Part shown: piece after piece, positions 1-8,200 of the stretch | How the letters are laid out: each line of letters starts with the position of its first letter | How positions within the stretch are numbered: position 1 is the stretch's first letter | Source: Streptomyces endocoffeicus | Lineage (GTDB): Bacteria; Actinomycetota; Actinomycetes; Streptomycetales; Streptomycetaceae | Assembly: GCF_016741935.1 (NCBI RefSeq) | Contig: NZ_JAERRG010000001.1 | Location: 558,001-622,000 of the forward strand | Direction of reading: 5' to 3' | Length of the DNA: 64,000 nucleotides | Position numbers and translations under genes: made by a program | The notes under the pieces: model-generated | Database searches by the model: none | What the model was told of the DNA's origin: nothing | Seen by the model: only the letters and a program-made list of their open reading frames with translations

Positions 1-267
1 GGGAAGACCTACCCCTGCGCCGTCGAGCGGGAGCACGGACGGAGCTACGCGGGCTACAGCACCACCCGCACCGCCGTCCTCTCCCAGCCGGGATGGGACG
101 TCGTCGAAGCCCAGTGCCTCCTGCACCACCTGGGCCTCGATCCCGGCGGCGCCGACGGCGTCTACGGGGAGCACACCACTCGGGCCGTCAAACGACTGCA
201 GAAGAGGTCCGGGCTGCCACCCGACGGCATCGTCGGCCCGCACACCTGGCAGGTGCTGCGACGATGA
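1..267 (+). CDS. Peptidoglycan-binding-domain protein (3' end only)
   Basis: Only the last 88 residues are present; the gene begins before the window. Reading frame 1 is open from base 1 to the TGA at 265-267. Residues about 30-87 match a peptidoglycan_binding_1 repeat: V-x-x-A-Q-x-L-L at the start, then G-x-x-P-G-G-x-D-G-x-x-G, R-A-V-K-x-L-Q, and D-G-I-V-G-P-x-T-W at the end. Such domains anchor exported proteins or hydrolases to the cell wall. The upstream catalytic or signal part cannot be seen. Its stop codon overlaps the start of the next gene (ATGA), so the two are probably translationally coupled. Confidence 0.75.
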   Translation, partial: GKTYPCAVEREHGRSYAGYSTTRTAVLSQPGWDVVEAQCLLHHLGLDPGGADGVYGEHTTRAVKRLQKRSGLPPDGIVGPHTWQVLRR

Positions 268-1136
268 AGGACACCACACCGCCCGCCACCGCGTCCGCCT
301 GCACCCGCCTGGCCACCGGGCTGCGCGAGCTCAGGACGCGCACGGGCCTGAGCATGGCGGCGCTCGCCGAGCGCACCACCTACAGCAAGTCCTCCTGGGA
401 GCGCTATCTCAACGGCAAGCAACTCGCCCCGCGCCAAGCCGTCGAAACGCTGTGCACGATGGCGGGAGAGCCGCCCGGACGCCTGTTGGCGCTGTGGGAG
501 CTGGCCGATGGCGAGTGGAGCGGCCGGGCAGGCAGCCCGCCGCGCCCCGCGGCCGTACAAGCGCCGGAGCCCGATGTCATGGGCAACCATGGCCGGTCGC
601 CGCGTCCGGCCGAGCCGGATCAACGACACGGCAGGCGCCCCGGGTTGCGCGGATGGGCCGCTGTCGGCGTGGCCGCGTGTGTGGTCGGGGCCGCGGTGGC
701 AGCGGCGTGGGTGACGGTCCTGGCGAACACGGGACCGAAGGACTCCGCGGCGCACGAACCCTCGTCCACCGCGCCACCGGCCCCCGGTTGCCACGCCCAG
801 GGCTGTGCCGGCAAGGACCCGGGCCTGATGGGCTGCGGCGCACCCGCACGGGTCCGCGCGCTCGGCCCGCCGCTCCGCACCTCCACCGGCGCGCGGCTGG
901 AGTTCAGATACAGCGCGGCGTGCTCCGCCGCATGGGCGCGGATCTGGCACTCGCACATCGGAAACGTCATCGAGGTATCGGCTGACGGCGGCAGGCCGCA
1001 GCGGGCCGAGGTCACCGACGCCTACGACGCGGAGGACTACGTCTTCACACCCATGGTCGACGGCGCGGACCCCACCAAGCTGCGGGTCTGTTTCGAACCG
1101 AGACTCCACCGCGCCCGGGAGTGCTTCACCCGCTGA
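264..1136 (+). CDS. XRE-type HTH protein with membrane segment and DUF2690 domain
   Basis: This 290-residue protein starts at the ATG overlapping the previous stop codon; an upstream extension in the same frame lies inside the previous gene and is rejected. Residues about 14-66 form an XRE helix-turn-helix (G-L-S-M-A-A-L-A-E-R then S-x-x-S-W-E-R-Y-L-N-G-K). A proline-rich linker follows, one membrane helix at about 132-155, and an extracellular C-terminal DUF2690-type domain with cysteine pairs (C-H-A-Q-G-C-A-G-K-D-P). A cytoplasmic HTH, one helix and an outside domain is a known Streptomyces arrangement. Coupling to a wall-binding protein suggests a cell-wall sensing role, which is inference. 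Confidence 0.8.
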   Translation: MKDTTPPATASACTRLATGLRELRTRTGLSMAALAERTTYSKSSWERYLNGKQLAPRQAVETLCTMAGEPPGRLLALWELADGEWSGRAGSPPRPAAVQAPEPDVMGNHGRSPRPAEPDQRHGRRPGLRGWAAVGVAACVVGAAVAAAWVTVLANTGPKDSAAHEPSSTAPPAPGCHAQGCAGKDPGLMGCGAPARVRALGPPLRTSTGARLEFRYSAACSAAWARIWHSHIGNVIEVSADGGRPQRAEVTDAYDAEDYVFTPMVDGADPTKLRVCFEPRLHRARECFTR

Positions 1137-1294
1137 CCAGGCGGGCCCATGCGCGCGGGGCCCGGTCAGGGCCGAAGTCGATGGATGCCGGAAGTCCAGA
1201 CATGCCGTTTGAGTCCAAAAGAATACCGGGGTACAGTACGACGGCTCCGCTCCCCCACCGCATTCGGCATCCACACCCCCATAGGTGGTTTGAC

Positions 1295-1912
1295 ATGCGC
1301 GCGTCGCAATTAGGTGAATGTTGTACGGTCCTGGTAGAGGATCAGGCGCTCGATGAATTCCTCGAGGTGGCCGTCGGTGAGTACCAGCGCATCACCTCCG
1401 AAACACCGCTGCCGTGCTTCGCTCTCCTCGTGGGTTCGGCGGACCGGGCGACCTTGACCGTCGAGCGCGTCGCGTTCGGCCGCAATGCCCGCACCACCGA
1501 CCCGGCCGCGCGCCGTGAGTTCACCGAGTCGATCGTGCCGCTGTTCGGCCCGGCGTACGAGAACGAGACACGTGGCTGGTGGATCGACTCCCACGACCTG
1601 CTGAGGGCCTCGCGCGAGGCCGAAGCCGACGGTCTGGAGATCCTGGGATCCGTACATATGCACCCCGACTGGCATCGCATCGGCCCACCGGAGGAGCGGC
1701 GGTTCATCCTCAGCGAGCGCCCGACCCCGATGGACCAGCACGTCTTCGGCAACACCGGTTGGCCCGTCAACCTCATCTGCTACCTGGAACGTCGCGGCGA
1801 CGTCATGTACCACGCCCTCGCCGCCTGGGCGCCGCCCCCACCCGAGAGCCCTCACCTTCCGTGCGCCGAACTCCCGCTGCGGATACGGACCCGGGCCATG
1901 GCCGGGGTGTGA
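1295..1912 (+). CDS. JAMM/MPN-type metalloprotease-like protein
   Basis: The protein is 205 residues long from ATG 1295, which follows an AGGTGG ribosome site at 1282-1287. It carries a JAMM-like zinc motif: H121-M-H123-P, then a T144-x-x-D147 element where the family usually has S-x-x-D. The stretch between them is about 20 residues, longer than the usual 7-8, with an acidic/basic insert. JAMM proteins are zinc isopeptidases or deubiquitinase-like hydrolases. No E1/ThiF, ubiquitin-like or MoaD/ThiS partner is visible nearby, so the substrate is unknown. The altered spacing and Thr for Ser mean activity is uncertain. Confidence 0.6.
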   Translation: MRASQLGECCTVLVEDQALDEFLEVAVGEYQRITSETPLPCFALLVGSADRATLTVERVAFGRNARTTDPAARREFTESIVPLFGPAYENETRGWWIDSHDLLRASREAEADGLEILGSVHMHPDWHRIGPPEERRFILSERPTPMDQHVFGNTGWPVNLICYLERRGDVMYHALAAWAPPPPESPHLPCAELPLRIRTRAMAGV

Positions 1913-1917
1913 GGCCG

Positions 1918-1992
1918 ATGACCATCACGATTCCCACCCCCGCCCGGCCACTCCGCCGGATTCCGACCGCTGGAGGAATTGCCCATGTCTGA
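1918..1992 (+). CDS. Possible 24-codon ORF between JAMM and VOC genes
   Basis: An ATG at 1918 sits 5 bases after a GAGG element and opens 24 codons, with the stop overlapping the next gene's start. The peptide is basic and proline-rich (PTPARPLRRIPTAGG). It falls in a 72-base gap between two genes read the same way, so it may be a microprotein or only a leader. No homologue is recognised. Confidence 0.25.
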   Translation: MTITIPTPARPLRRIPTAGGIAHV

Positions 1993-2395
1993 CGCGTCCA
2001 CCCCGGACAGGCCCACATTGCGGCATCTGGCCATTGTCGCCCGCGACCCCGAGAAACTGGCCGAGTTCTACAGCGGAATCTTCGAGATGGAGCTCTTCCA
2101 CCGGGATCCCGATGGCAGCTGCTTCCTCTCCGACGGGTATCTCACCCTCGCGCTGATCAAGCATCAACTCGACGGCGACACCCCGTTGGGCATGAACCAC
2201 TTCGGTTTCCATGTCGCCGACACATCCGGGATATCCGCCGCTCTGGTCGACTCGGGCGCCGATGAGCCCGCCGAGCGCTTCACCAACCGCCCGTTCGCCG
2301 AGTACCGGGCCATCGACCCGGAGGGCAACTGGTTCGATCTCTCCGCCCACGGCTTCGGCGGCCCCCGCCCGGCCGCCGAAGCGGACGGCGAGTAA
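1985..2395 (+). CDS. VOC (glyoxalase/dioxygenase fold) family protein
   Basis: This 136-residue protein starts at ATG 1985 behind GGAGGAATTGCCC, a near-perfect ribosome site. It holds one VOC domain: L-R-H-L-A-I-V-A near the start, then L-A-E-F-Y-S-G-I-F-E-M-E, then M-N-H-F-G-F-H-V, and D-P-E-G-N-W-F-D-L at the end. The two histidines and the late Glu sit where VOC enzymes bind a divalent metal. Families with this fold include glyoxalase I, extradiol dioxygenases and antibiotic-resistance proteins; the substrate cannot be read here. It lies in the same direction as the JAMM gene and is probably cotranscribed with it. Confidence 0.8.
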   Translation: MSDASTPDRPTLRHLAIVARDPEKLAEFYSGIFEMELFHRDPDGSCFLSDGYLTLALIKHQLDGDTPLGMNHFGFHVADTSGISAALVDSGADEPAERFTNRPFAEYRAIDPEGNWFDLSAHGFGGPRPAAEADGE

Positions 2396-2449
2396 CGGGG
2401 CCCGGGGCGCCGGCCTCAGCCGGCCTTATGGGGCGGCGCCCCGCACACA

Positions 2450-2980
2450 TCAGCCGACCCGCCGCGCCAACACCTGCCCCGGCCATGCCCCGGACAGGAA
2501 ACGCTCGGTGGGAATGAAACCGTTGCGCTCGTAGAACGCGACCAGTTCGCCCCCGCCGCCCGCCCAGCAATCGACCCGCAGCAGCTCCACGCCGGCGCGC
2601 CGGGTCTCCTCCTCGGCATGGGCCAGCAGCGCCGCCCCGATGCCCCGGCCGGCGTGGTGTCGGTCGGAGACCAGCAGCCGCACATATCGCTCGGGTTCGC
2701 CGGCCGGGGCGATCGGCATCTGCGGGCTGGGCCCGGAGTCCAGCACCAGGGCTCCGACGGGTATCCCGTCCAACTCCGCGATGAATGGGGCGTTCTCGGT
2801 GAGATACCGCTCGACCCGCGCCACTCCGCCGGGCCGTTGCGAGTACGGCATCGTGCCCCACTGCTCGGTGTTGCCGCGCTCGTTCATCCAGACCACTGCG
2901 CCGTCGAGCATGTCCAGCACCGCTGGCGCGTCGGCCGGATCGCCCGGTCTGATCCGTATGGTGTGTGTGGTGTCGTTCAC
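2450..2980 (-). CDS. GNAT-family N-acetyltransferase
   Basis: The protein has 176 residues and a GTG start at 2980. The GNAT acetyl-CoA site is clear: V-R-L-L-V-S-D-R followed by H-H-A-G-R-G-I-G-A-A-L-L, then F-Y-E-R-N-G-F for the last strand. N-terminal text R-I-R-P-G-D-P-A-D-A-P-A-V is also typical. It should transfer an acetyl group to a small amine or protein; the acceptor is unknown. It converges with the VOC gene and is divergent from the SARP gene, with about 190 bases between them. Ribosome site before the start is weak. Confidence 0.8.
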   Translation of the reverse strand: MNDTTHTIRIRPGDPADAPAVLDMLDGAVVWMNERGNTEQWGTMPYSQRPGGVARVERYLTENAPFIAELDGIPVGALVLDSGPSPQMPIAPAGEPERYVRLLVSDRHHAGRGIGAALLAHAEEETRRAGVELLRVDCWAGGGGELVAFYERNGFIPTERFLSGAWPGQVLARRVG

Positions 2981-3171
2981 GGCGGAAGTCTAGGCAGAAA
3001 AACGCACGGAACCCCCGCCCGATCGAATAGGCGTTCAAGCGGATTGCGAAATTCCCCGGGTGGGCGGTAGTTTTGCGGCAGACTTTCGGCCGGTTGTGTG
3101 CTGCGAGTGGTTCAGCCTGGGACTACGGTGTTTTCGAGGGTCCGGCAGAACGAAATCGGCGACACCGGGGC

Positions 3172-6100
3172 GTGGCGGCATTGGGGCAAACCGCATTCGG
3201 GCGACTGTGCGAAGGGCGTCAGTGGAGTCACCCCGCGGTGTTTCTCGCGGTCTACGCCAACGTCGCCGCCCGTCTGGGAGAGCCGGAGCAGGTATCGGCC
3301 CGGCAATTCCACCGGTGGTGTGAGCCTGATCCGCCGTACCCGGGGCCGTCAAGCCAACGTGTGCTGGAGGACATGTTCGGCGCGTCACTGGAACACCTCG
3401 GGTTCCCCCTCCCCCAGCGGCACCGTGGCCCATCGGCATCCGGTGGCACGGGCTCGGCGTCGCGGTTCGCCGTACTGGGGCCCGTTCGCGTCTGGCGTGG
3501 TGAGCAGGCGCCCCCGGTCCTCAGGCCGCTGGAGCGCGCCGTGCTGTGTGTGCTCCTGCTGCGGGGACGCACCGCCACCGCGAGCGAGCTGGTCGACGGG
3601 GTGTGGGGAGACACCCCGCCACCTCAGGCGATCGCCAGCTTACGCACCCACGCCTTCCGTCTTCGCCGAGCGCTGGGGCCCGGCGTACTGGTGTCGGAGG
3701 CGGGAGGGTACGCACTGCGGATACGGCCCGGGGCACTGGACCTCGCGGTGTGCGAGGACTACGAGGCACGAGCGAAACGTGCCAGGGCGGAAGGGGAGTT
3801 GACCGGGGCGCGGCAGCTGCTGCACATGGCGGTGGAGCTGTGGGAGGGGCAGCCGCTGGCCGGAGTGCCCGGCCCGTACGCCGAGGCCCAGCGCGCCCGT
3901 CTGGAGCAGTGGCGCCTGACCCTGCTGGAGGCGCGCCTCGATCTCGACCTGGAACTGGGCCTGCACACCGACGCGGTGTCGGAGCTGACCGCGCTGACCG
4001 CGGAGCACCCGCTGCGGGAGCGGTTGCGCACGCTGCTGATGACGGCGCTCTACCGGAGCGGCCGGCAGGCGGAGGCGCTGGGTGTGTACACCGACACCCG
4101 CCGCCTCCTGTCCGAGGAACTCGGCGTGGCACCCGGCGCGGAACTCGCCCGGCTCCATCAGCGCATCCTGCGCGCCGACCCCTCGCTCGCCGGGCCACGG
4201 AGGCTCCCGGCCGGGAGCAAAGCCGTACCCACGGCCACACCCGCGCCACGTCCGGCTCAACTCCCGGCGAAGCTCGCCGACTTCACCGGACGCGCCGCCG
4301 TCATGGACACCTTGCGGAAGCGGCTGCGGCTCGCCCAGGGGACGGTGATGGCGATCTCCGTGGTGCAGGGACTCGGCGGGGTGGGCAAGACGGCTCTGGC
4401 CGTGTGCGTCGCGCAGGCGGTCCGGGAGCGGTTCCCCGACGGGCAGTTGTTCGTCGATCTCATCGGCCACAACGCCCAGCCCGCGGATCCCGCGGCCGTA
4501 CTGGGCACCTTCCTCCGTGCGCTGGGCACCCCGCCCGCGGAGATCCCGGAGGGGCTGCCCGAGCGGGCGGCGCTGTACCGCTCGGTCCTGGCCGACCGCC
4601 GGGTGCTGGTCCTGCTGGACAACGCCCACGACACGGCACAGGTCCGCCCGCTGCTGCCCGGCTCGCCGAGCTGCGCCACGCTGATCACCAGCCGCACCCC
4701 GATGTCCGGGCTCGACGGCGCCCGTGTGGTCGACCTCAGCATCATGGACCAGCCCGAGGCGCTGGCCCTGTTCACCCGCATCATCGGCGACGAGCGGGCC
4801 GCGGCCGAGCCCCACGCCTGCCGCAAGGCCGTCGCCGCCTGCGGCTATCTGCCCCTGGCCATCAGGATCGCCGCCGCCCGGCTGACGACCCGCCCCGCCT
4901 GGACCGTGCGCAACCTGACCGACCGCCTGGCCGACGCCCACCGCCGCCTGCACGAACTGCGGGCCGGGGACCTGGCCGTCAAGTCGAGCTTCGAGTTCGG
5001 ATACACACAACTGGGGCCCTCGCAGGCACGGGCCTTCCGGCTGCTCGCACTCACCTATGGACCGGACATCTCCCTGGCCGCGGCCACGGCCGTCCTCGGC
5101 GTCACCACGAGCGAGGCCGAGCGATTACTCGAATCACTCGTCGATACCAGCCTGCTGCATTCGCCCGAGCCCGGCCGCTACCGCTACCACGACCTCGTTC
5201 GCATCTACGCGCGCGACCGCGCCGAGCGGGATGAACCGCCGGCGGGCCGAGCGGCCGCGATGTCGCGCATGCGGGACTTCTATGTGGCCTCGGCGGCACG
5301 CGTGTACGCCATGGGCCGACCGGGAGACCGGCTCGTCGACCACCTGATGCCCACCGAGTACCCCGGGCCGGACTTCCCGGACGCCCGCACCGCGCTGGAC
5401 TGGCTCCTCAGCGAGGCGGACTGCCTCCTCACCTGCGCCCAGCAAGGCGCCAAGTCCCTGGAGCGAGGTGCCGTTCGCCGCGCGGCGGACCTCCTTCTGG
5501 TCACCCGGGACCTGGTCGAGTCCGGTACGCACTACCTCCAGTACGAGGCGGCGGCCCGTTCGGTGGGCAACGCCGCCCACATCGCCGGGGACACGGCCGC
5601 GGAGGGCCGGGCCCGCCTTGCGCTGGCGGGGATGTTCCCCGTCACCAGGGGCCAGCAGCAGGCCGACGACGAGGCCCGCCGCGCGGGCCTGCTCGCGACC
5701 GCCGCGGGAGACCTGACCACCGCCTGCCACGCGTTGAACGTACGCGGCGTCGTGGCGATCTACCAGCAGCGCTACGACGACGCGGAAGCACACCTCCGCG
5801 AGGCACTGCGCGGCTTCCGGGCCGACGGCAACCTCGCCTGCGTGGCCAGTGTGTTGTCCAACCTCTCCCGTGTACACGCCGCCACCGGCCGGGCCGACAG
5901 CGCCGTCGACCTCGCCACACAGGGAGTCGACCTCCGGCGGAGCCTGGGCAGCACCTGGCGCATCGCCAATGGCCAGCTCGCCCTGGGAATCGCTCTGCAC
6001 CGGGCTGCACGGCATGCCGCGGCGGTGGGCGAACTACTGGCGGCGCTCAGCACCTTCCGCGACAACCGGCAACGGCTCTGGGAGGGATCCACCCACGCCC

Positions 6101-6312
6101 GGCTGGCCGAGGTGTATCTCGCGTCGAACCACCCGGCCGAGGCGGCCACACATGCCGAGCAGGCACTGGCTCTCGGCTCCATCGGCAACAAGTGGCGCCG
6201 CGGGTCGATCCTGAGTGTGCTGGGCCAGGCATTGGAGCAACTGGGGCAGCCGGACAGGGCCCGCGCGTGCCGCCGCAAGGCCGAGATGTCCTGGGTCTGG
6301 TGGAGCCCCTGA
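3172..6312 (+). CDS. SARP-family regulator with NB-ARC and TPR domains
   Basis: About 1046 residues from GTG 3172; TTG 3073 (1079 residues) or TTG 3181 are alternatives, since no strong ribosome site decides. An N-terminal Streptomyces regulator module (F-G-R-L-C-E-G-R-x-W ... R-Q-F-H-R-W) comes first. An AfsR/DnrI-type winged helix (R-F-A-V-L-G-P-V-R-V-W) and bacterial transcriptional activation domain follow. Next is NB-ARC with Walker A G-L-G-G-V-G-K-T and Walker B V-L-V-L-L-D-N, then C-terminal TPR-like repeats. Large SARPs activate secondary-metabolite or stress genes. The neighbouring FAD oxidase, MFS exporter and dehydrogenase-like gene read in the same direction and are plausible targets. 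Confidence 0.9.
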   Translation: MAALGQTAFGRLCEGRQWSHPAVFLAVYANVAARLGEPEQVSARQFHRWCEPDPPYPGPSSQRVLEDMFGASLEHLGFPLPQRHRGPSASGGTGSASRFAVLGPVRVWRGEQAPPVLRPLERAVLCVLLLRGRTATASELVDGVWGDTPPPQAIASLRTHAFRLRRALGPGVLVSEAGGYALRIRPGALDLAVCEDYEARAKRARAEGELTGARQLLHMAVELWEGQPLAGVPGPYAEAQRARLEQWRLTLLEARLDLDLELGLHTDAVSELTALTAEHPLRERLRTLLMTALYRSGRQAEALGVYTDTRRLLSEELGVAPGAELARLHQRILRADPSLAGPRRLPAGSKAVPTATPAPRPAQLPAKLADFTGRAAVMDTLRKRLRLAQGTVMAISVVQGLGGVGKTALAVCVAQAVRERFPDGQLFVDLIGHNAQPADPAAVLGTFLRALGTPPAEIPEGLPERAALYRSVLADRRVLVLLDNAHDTAQVRPLLPGSPSCATLITSRTPMSGLDGARVVDLSIMDQPEALALFTRIIGDERAAAEPHACRKAVAACGYLPLAIRIAAARLTTRPAWTVRNLTDRLADAHRRLHELRAGDLAVKSSFEFGYTQLGPSQARAFRLLALTYGPDISLAAATAVLGVTTSEAERLLESLVDTSLLHSPEPGRYRYHDLVRIYARDRAERDEPPAGRAAAMSRMRDFYVASAARVYAMGRPGDRLVDHLMPTEYPGPDFPDARTALDWLLSEADCLLTCAQQGAKSLERGAVRRAADLLLVTRDLVESGTHYLQYEAAARSVGNAAHIAGDTAAEGRARLALAGMFPVTRGQQQADDEARRAGLLATAAGDLTTACHALNVRGVVAIYQQRYDDAEAHLREALRGFRADGNLACVASVLSNLSRVHAATGRADSAVDLATQGVDLRRSLGSTWRIANGQLALGIALHRAARHAAAVGELLAALSTFRDNRQRLWEGSTHARLAEVYLASNHPAEAATHAEQALALGSIGNKWRRGSILSVLGQALEQLGQPDRARACRRKAEMSWVWWSP

Positions 6313-6472
6313 TCGGCCGAGCTCGTTCTTCGTACCGGCCGGGGCATTCAGCGGCAGGTCGGCATCCTTTCGGGTTGCGGGCCTGTCGGCGGAGGCCGAT
6401 TCACGGCTGTGCGGACCAAGGGCCGGTTGACTTGGCGCGGGCGGAGGCGATCGCGTCTCCGAAGCGCGTCTT

Positions 6473-8086
6473 GTGAGGGCAGCCACGTTGATCAACAGAC
6501 GGAACGTACTGCGGGCAGGCACGGTCGGTGTTCTGGGCACGGAGATGGTGGCTTCGCAGTCACCGCCCGCCGCCGCCACGCCACCACCCGAGGTGGCGGA
6601 GCGGGTCAGCCGGCGGGACTGGGAGCTGCTGGACCAGGCGCTGTCGTCGCGTTCCACCCTCTACCGGCCGGGGGATTCCGGCTACCCGCCGCTGGCGCTT
6701 CCGTTCAACCATCGGTACGCCGGGATCCGCCCGGCGGGAATCGTGGCGTGCGGCAGCACCAGGGACGTCAGTACGGCGGTCCGCTGGGCCCGTACGGTGG
6801 GGCTGCCCGCCGTGCCCCGTACCGGGCTGGGCCACAACTACGCCGGGTACTCCGCCACCACCGGTCTGCTGCTCAACATGGCCCGTATGAAGAGCATCGA
6901 CTCCACCCCGGCGCCGGGCCCCCGCTCCCGGACCCGGACGTACGGGCGGATCAAGGTCGTTCACGATGCGGGCACCGTCACCGTCGGGGCCGGGGTCACC
7001 AACGGCGATCTGCACCCGATGCTGGAGGACCGCGGCATGTTCGTGCCGACCGGCCGCTGCCCCACGGTCGGGGTGGCCGGGCTGGTGCTCGGCGGCGGGA
7101 TCGGCTTCAGCGACAAGATGTTCGGCCTGACCTGCGACCGGCTGCTCTCGACGGACGTGGTACTGGCCGACGGCGACGTGGTGGAGGCCAGTCAGGACTC
7201 GCACTCCGACCTGTTCTGGGGCTGCCGCGGCGGCGCGGGGAACAACTTCGGTGTCAACACCTCCTTTACGTTCCAGTACGAGCGGTTCCAGGGCAACGTG
7301 GGCTTCTACCAGCTGAGCTGGAGTCTGGACTCGGCGGTGCCGGTGATGGCCGCCGCGCAACGGATCGCCGTGGACACCCTGCACGACAAGCGGTTCCATC
7401 TCCGCGTCGGCATGGGAACTCATGGGCTCACCAGGGACGAGATCCGCGCCAACGCGGGCGTCAACGCCATCGGCCAGTACTACGGCGACCTGGCGGAGCT
7501 GCGCGACATCCTGGCTCCGCTGCTCGCCATCGGCACGGCCGAGGAGCGGGCCGCCAACAACGCGTCGGTCCGCGAGGTCACTCCGGGTGAGGCGAGCGTG
7601 CTGCTGAGCGCCACGACGCCGGTCCAGCAGTTCGCCACCAAGTCGGCGGTGCTGACCCCCCGGACGCTCCTGACCGACGACCAGGTCGCCGCCGCCGCCG
7701 AGCAACTGCTGGAATGGCCTGGCAGCAACAACGAGGACGGAGCCGGGCTCGCCATGTTCGCCCTCGGTGGCGAGATCAACCAAGTGCCGCCGGACGCGAC
7801 GGCGTTCGTCCACCGCAACGGCGTGTTCATCCTCGCCGCCGAGACCTCGTGGGCGGACTACGACCCGCCCGGCGTGGCCACGGCGAATCTTCAGTGGCTC
7901 CCCGAGTTCTACCACGCCGTTTTCGGCGGTACGCCTCCTCCGCACTCCTACCAGAACTTCCCGGATCCGACCCTGAAGGACTGGCGGCGGGCCTACTACG
8001 GGGCGAACTACGACCGGCTGGTCCGGGTGAACCGGACGTACGACCCGGCCAACTTCTTCAGCTATCCACAAGCGATCGGCACCTGA
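6473..8086 (+). CDS. BBE-type FAD-linked oxidase, likely bicovalent and Tat-exported
   Basis: 537 residues from GTG 6473; TTG 6488 is an alternative with GAGGG upstream. The start holds a Tat-like signal (N-R-R-N-V-L-R-A-G then a hydrophobic run). The PCMH FAD domain has R-T-G-L-G-H, whose His usually carries the flavin, and G-R-C-P-T-V-G-V-A-G with a Cys at the second attachment site, so bicovalent FAD is expected. A C-terminal berberine-bridge-enzyme motif (Y-Y-G-A-N-Y-D-R-L ... Y-D-P-A-N-F-F) closes it. Such enzymes oxidise sugars, alkaloids or late biosynthetic intermediates. It follows the SARP gene and precedes an MFS exporter. Confidence 0.88.
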   Translation: MRAATLINRRNVLRAGTVGVLGTEMVASQSPPAAATPPPEVAERVSRRDWELLDQALSSRSTLYRPGDSGYPPLALPFNHRYAGIRPAGIVACGSTRDVSTAVRWARTVGLPAVPRTGLGHNYAGYSATTGLLLNMARMKSIDSTPAPGPRSRTRTYGRIKVVHDAGTVTVGAGVTNGDLHPMLEDRGMFVPTGRCPTVGVAGLVLGGGIGFSDKMFGLTCDRLLSTDVVLADGDVVEASQDSHSDLFWGCRGGAGNNFGVNTSFTFQYERFQGNVGFYQLSWSLDSAVPVMAAAQRIAVDTLHDKRFHLRVGMGTHGLTRDEIRANAGVNAIGQYYGDLAELRDILAPLLAIGTAEERAANNASVREVTPGEASVLLSATTPVQQFATKSAVLTPRTLLTDDQVAAAAEQLLEWPGSNNEDGAGLAMFALGGEINQVPPDATAFVHRNGVFILAAETSWADYDPPGVATANLQWLPEFYHAVFGGTPPPHSYQNFPDPTLKDWRRAYYGANYDRLVRVNRTYDPANFFSYPQAIGT

Positions 8087-8200
8087 CGTTTCGCGGGGCT
8101 TGACAGCCGATCAGGCCCTTCATACGTTGCTCATCTTGCCCTTTTCGGGGCGGGGTCGCATGCACCGCGGTGCGGCTGGGACGTCCCGAAGGGTTTCGCG

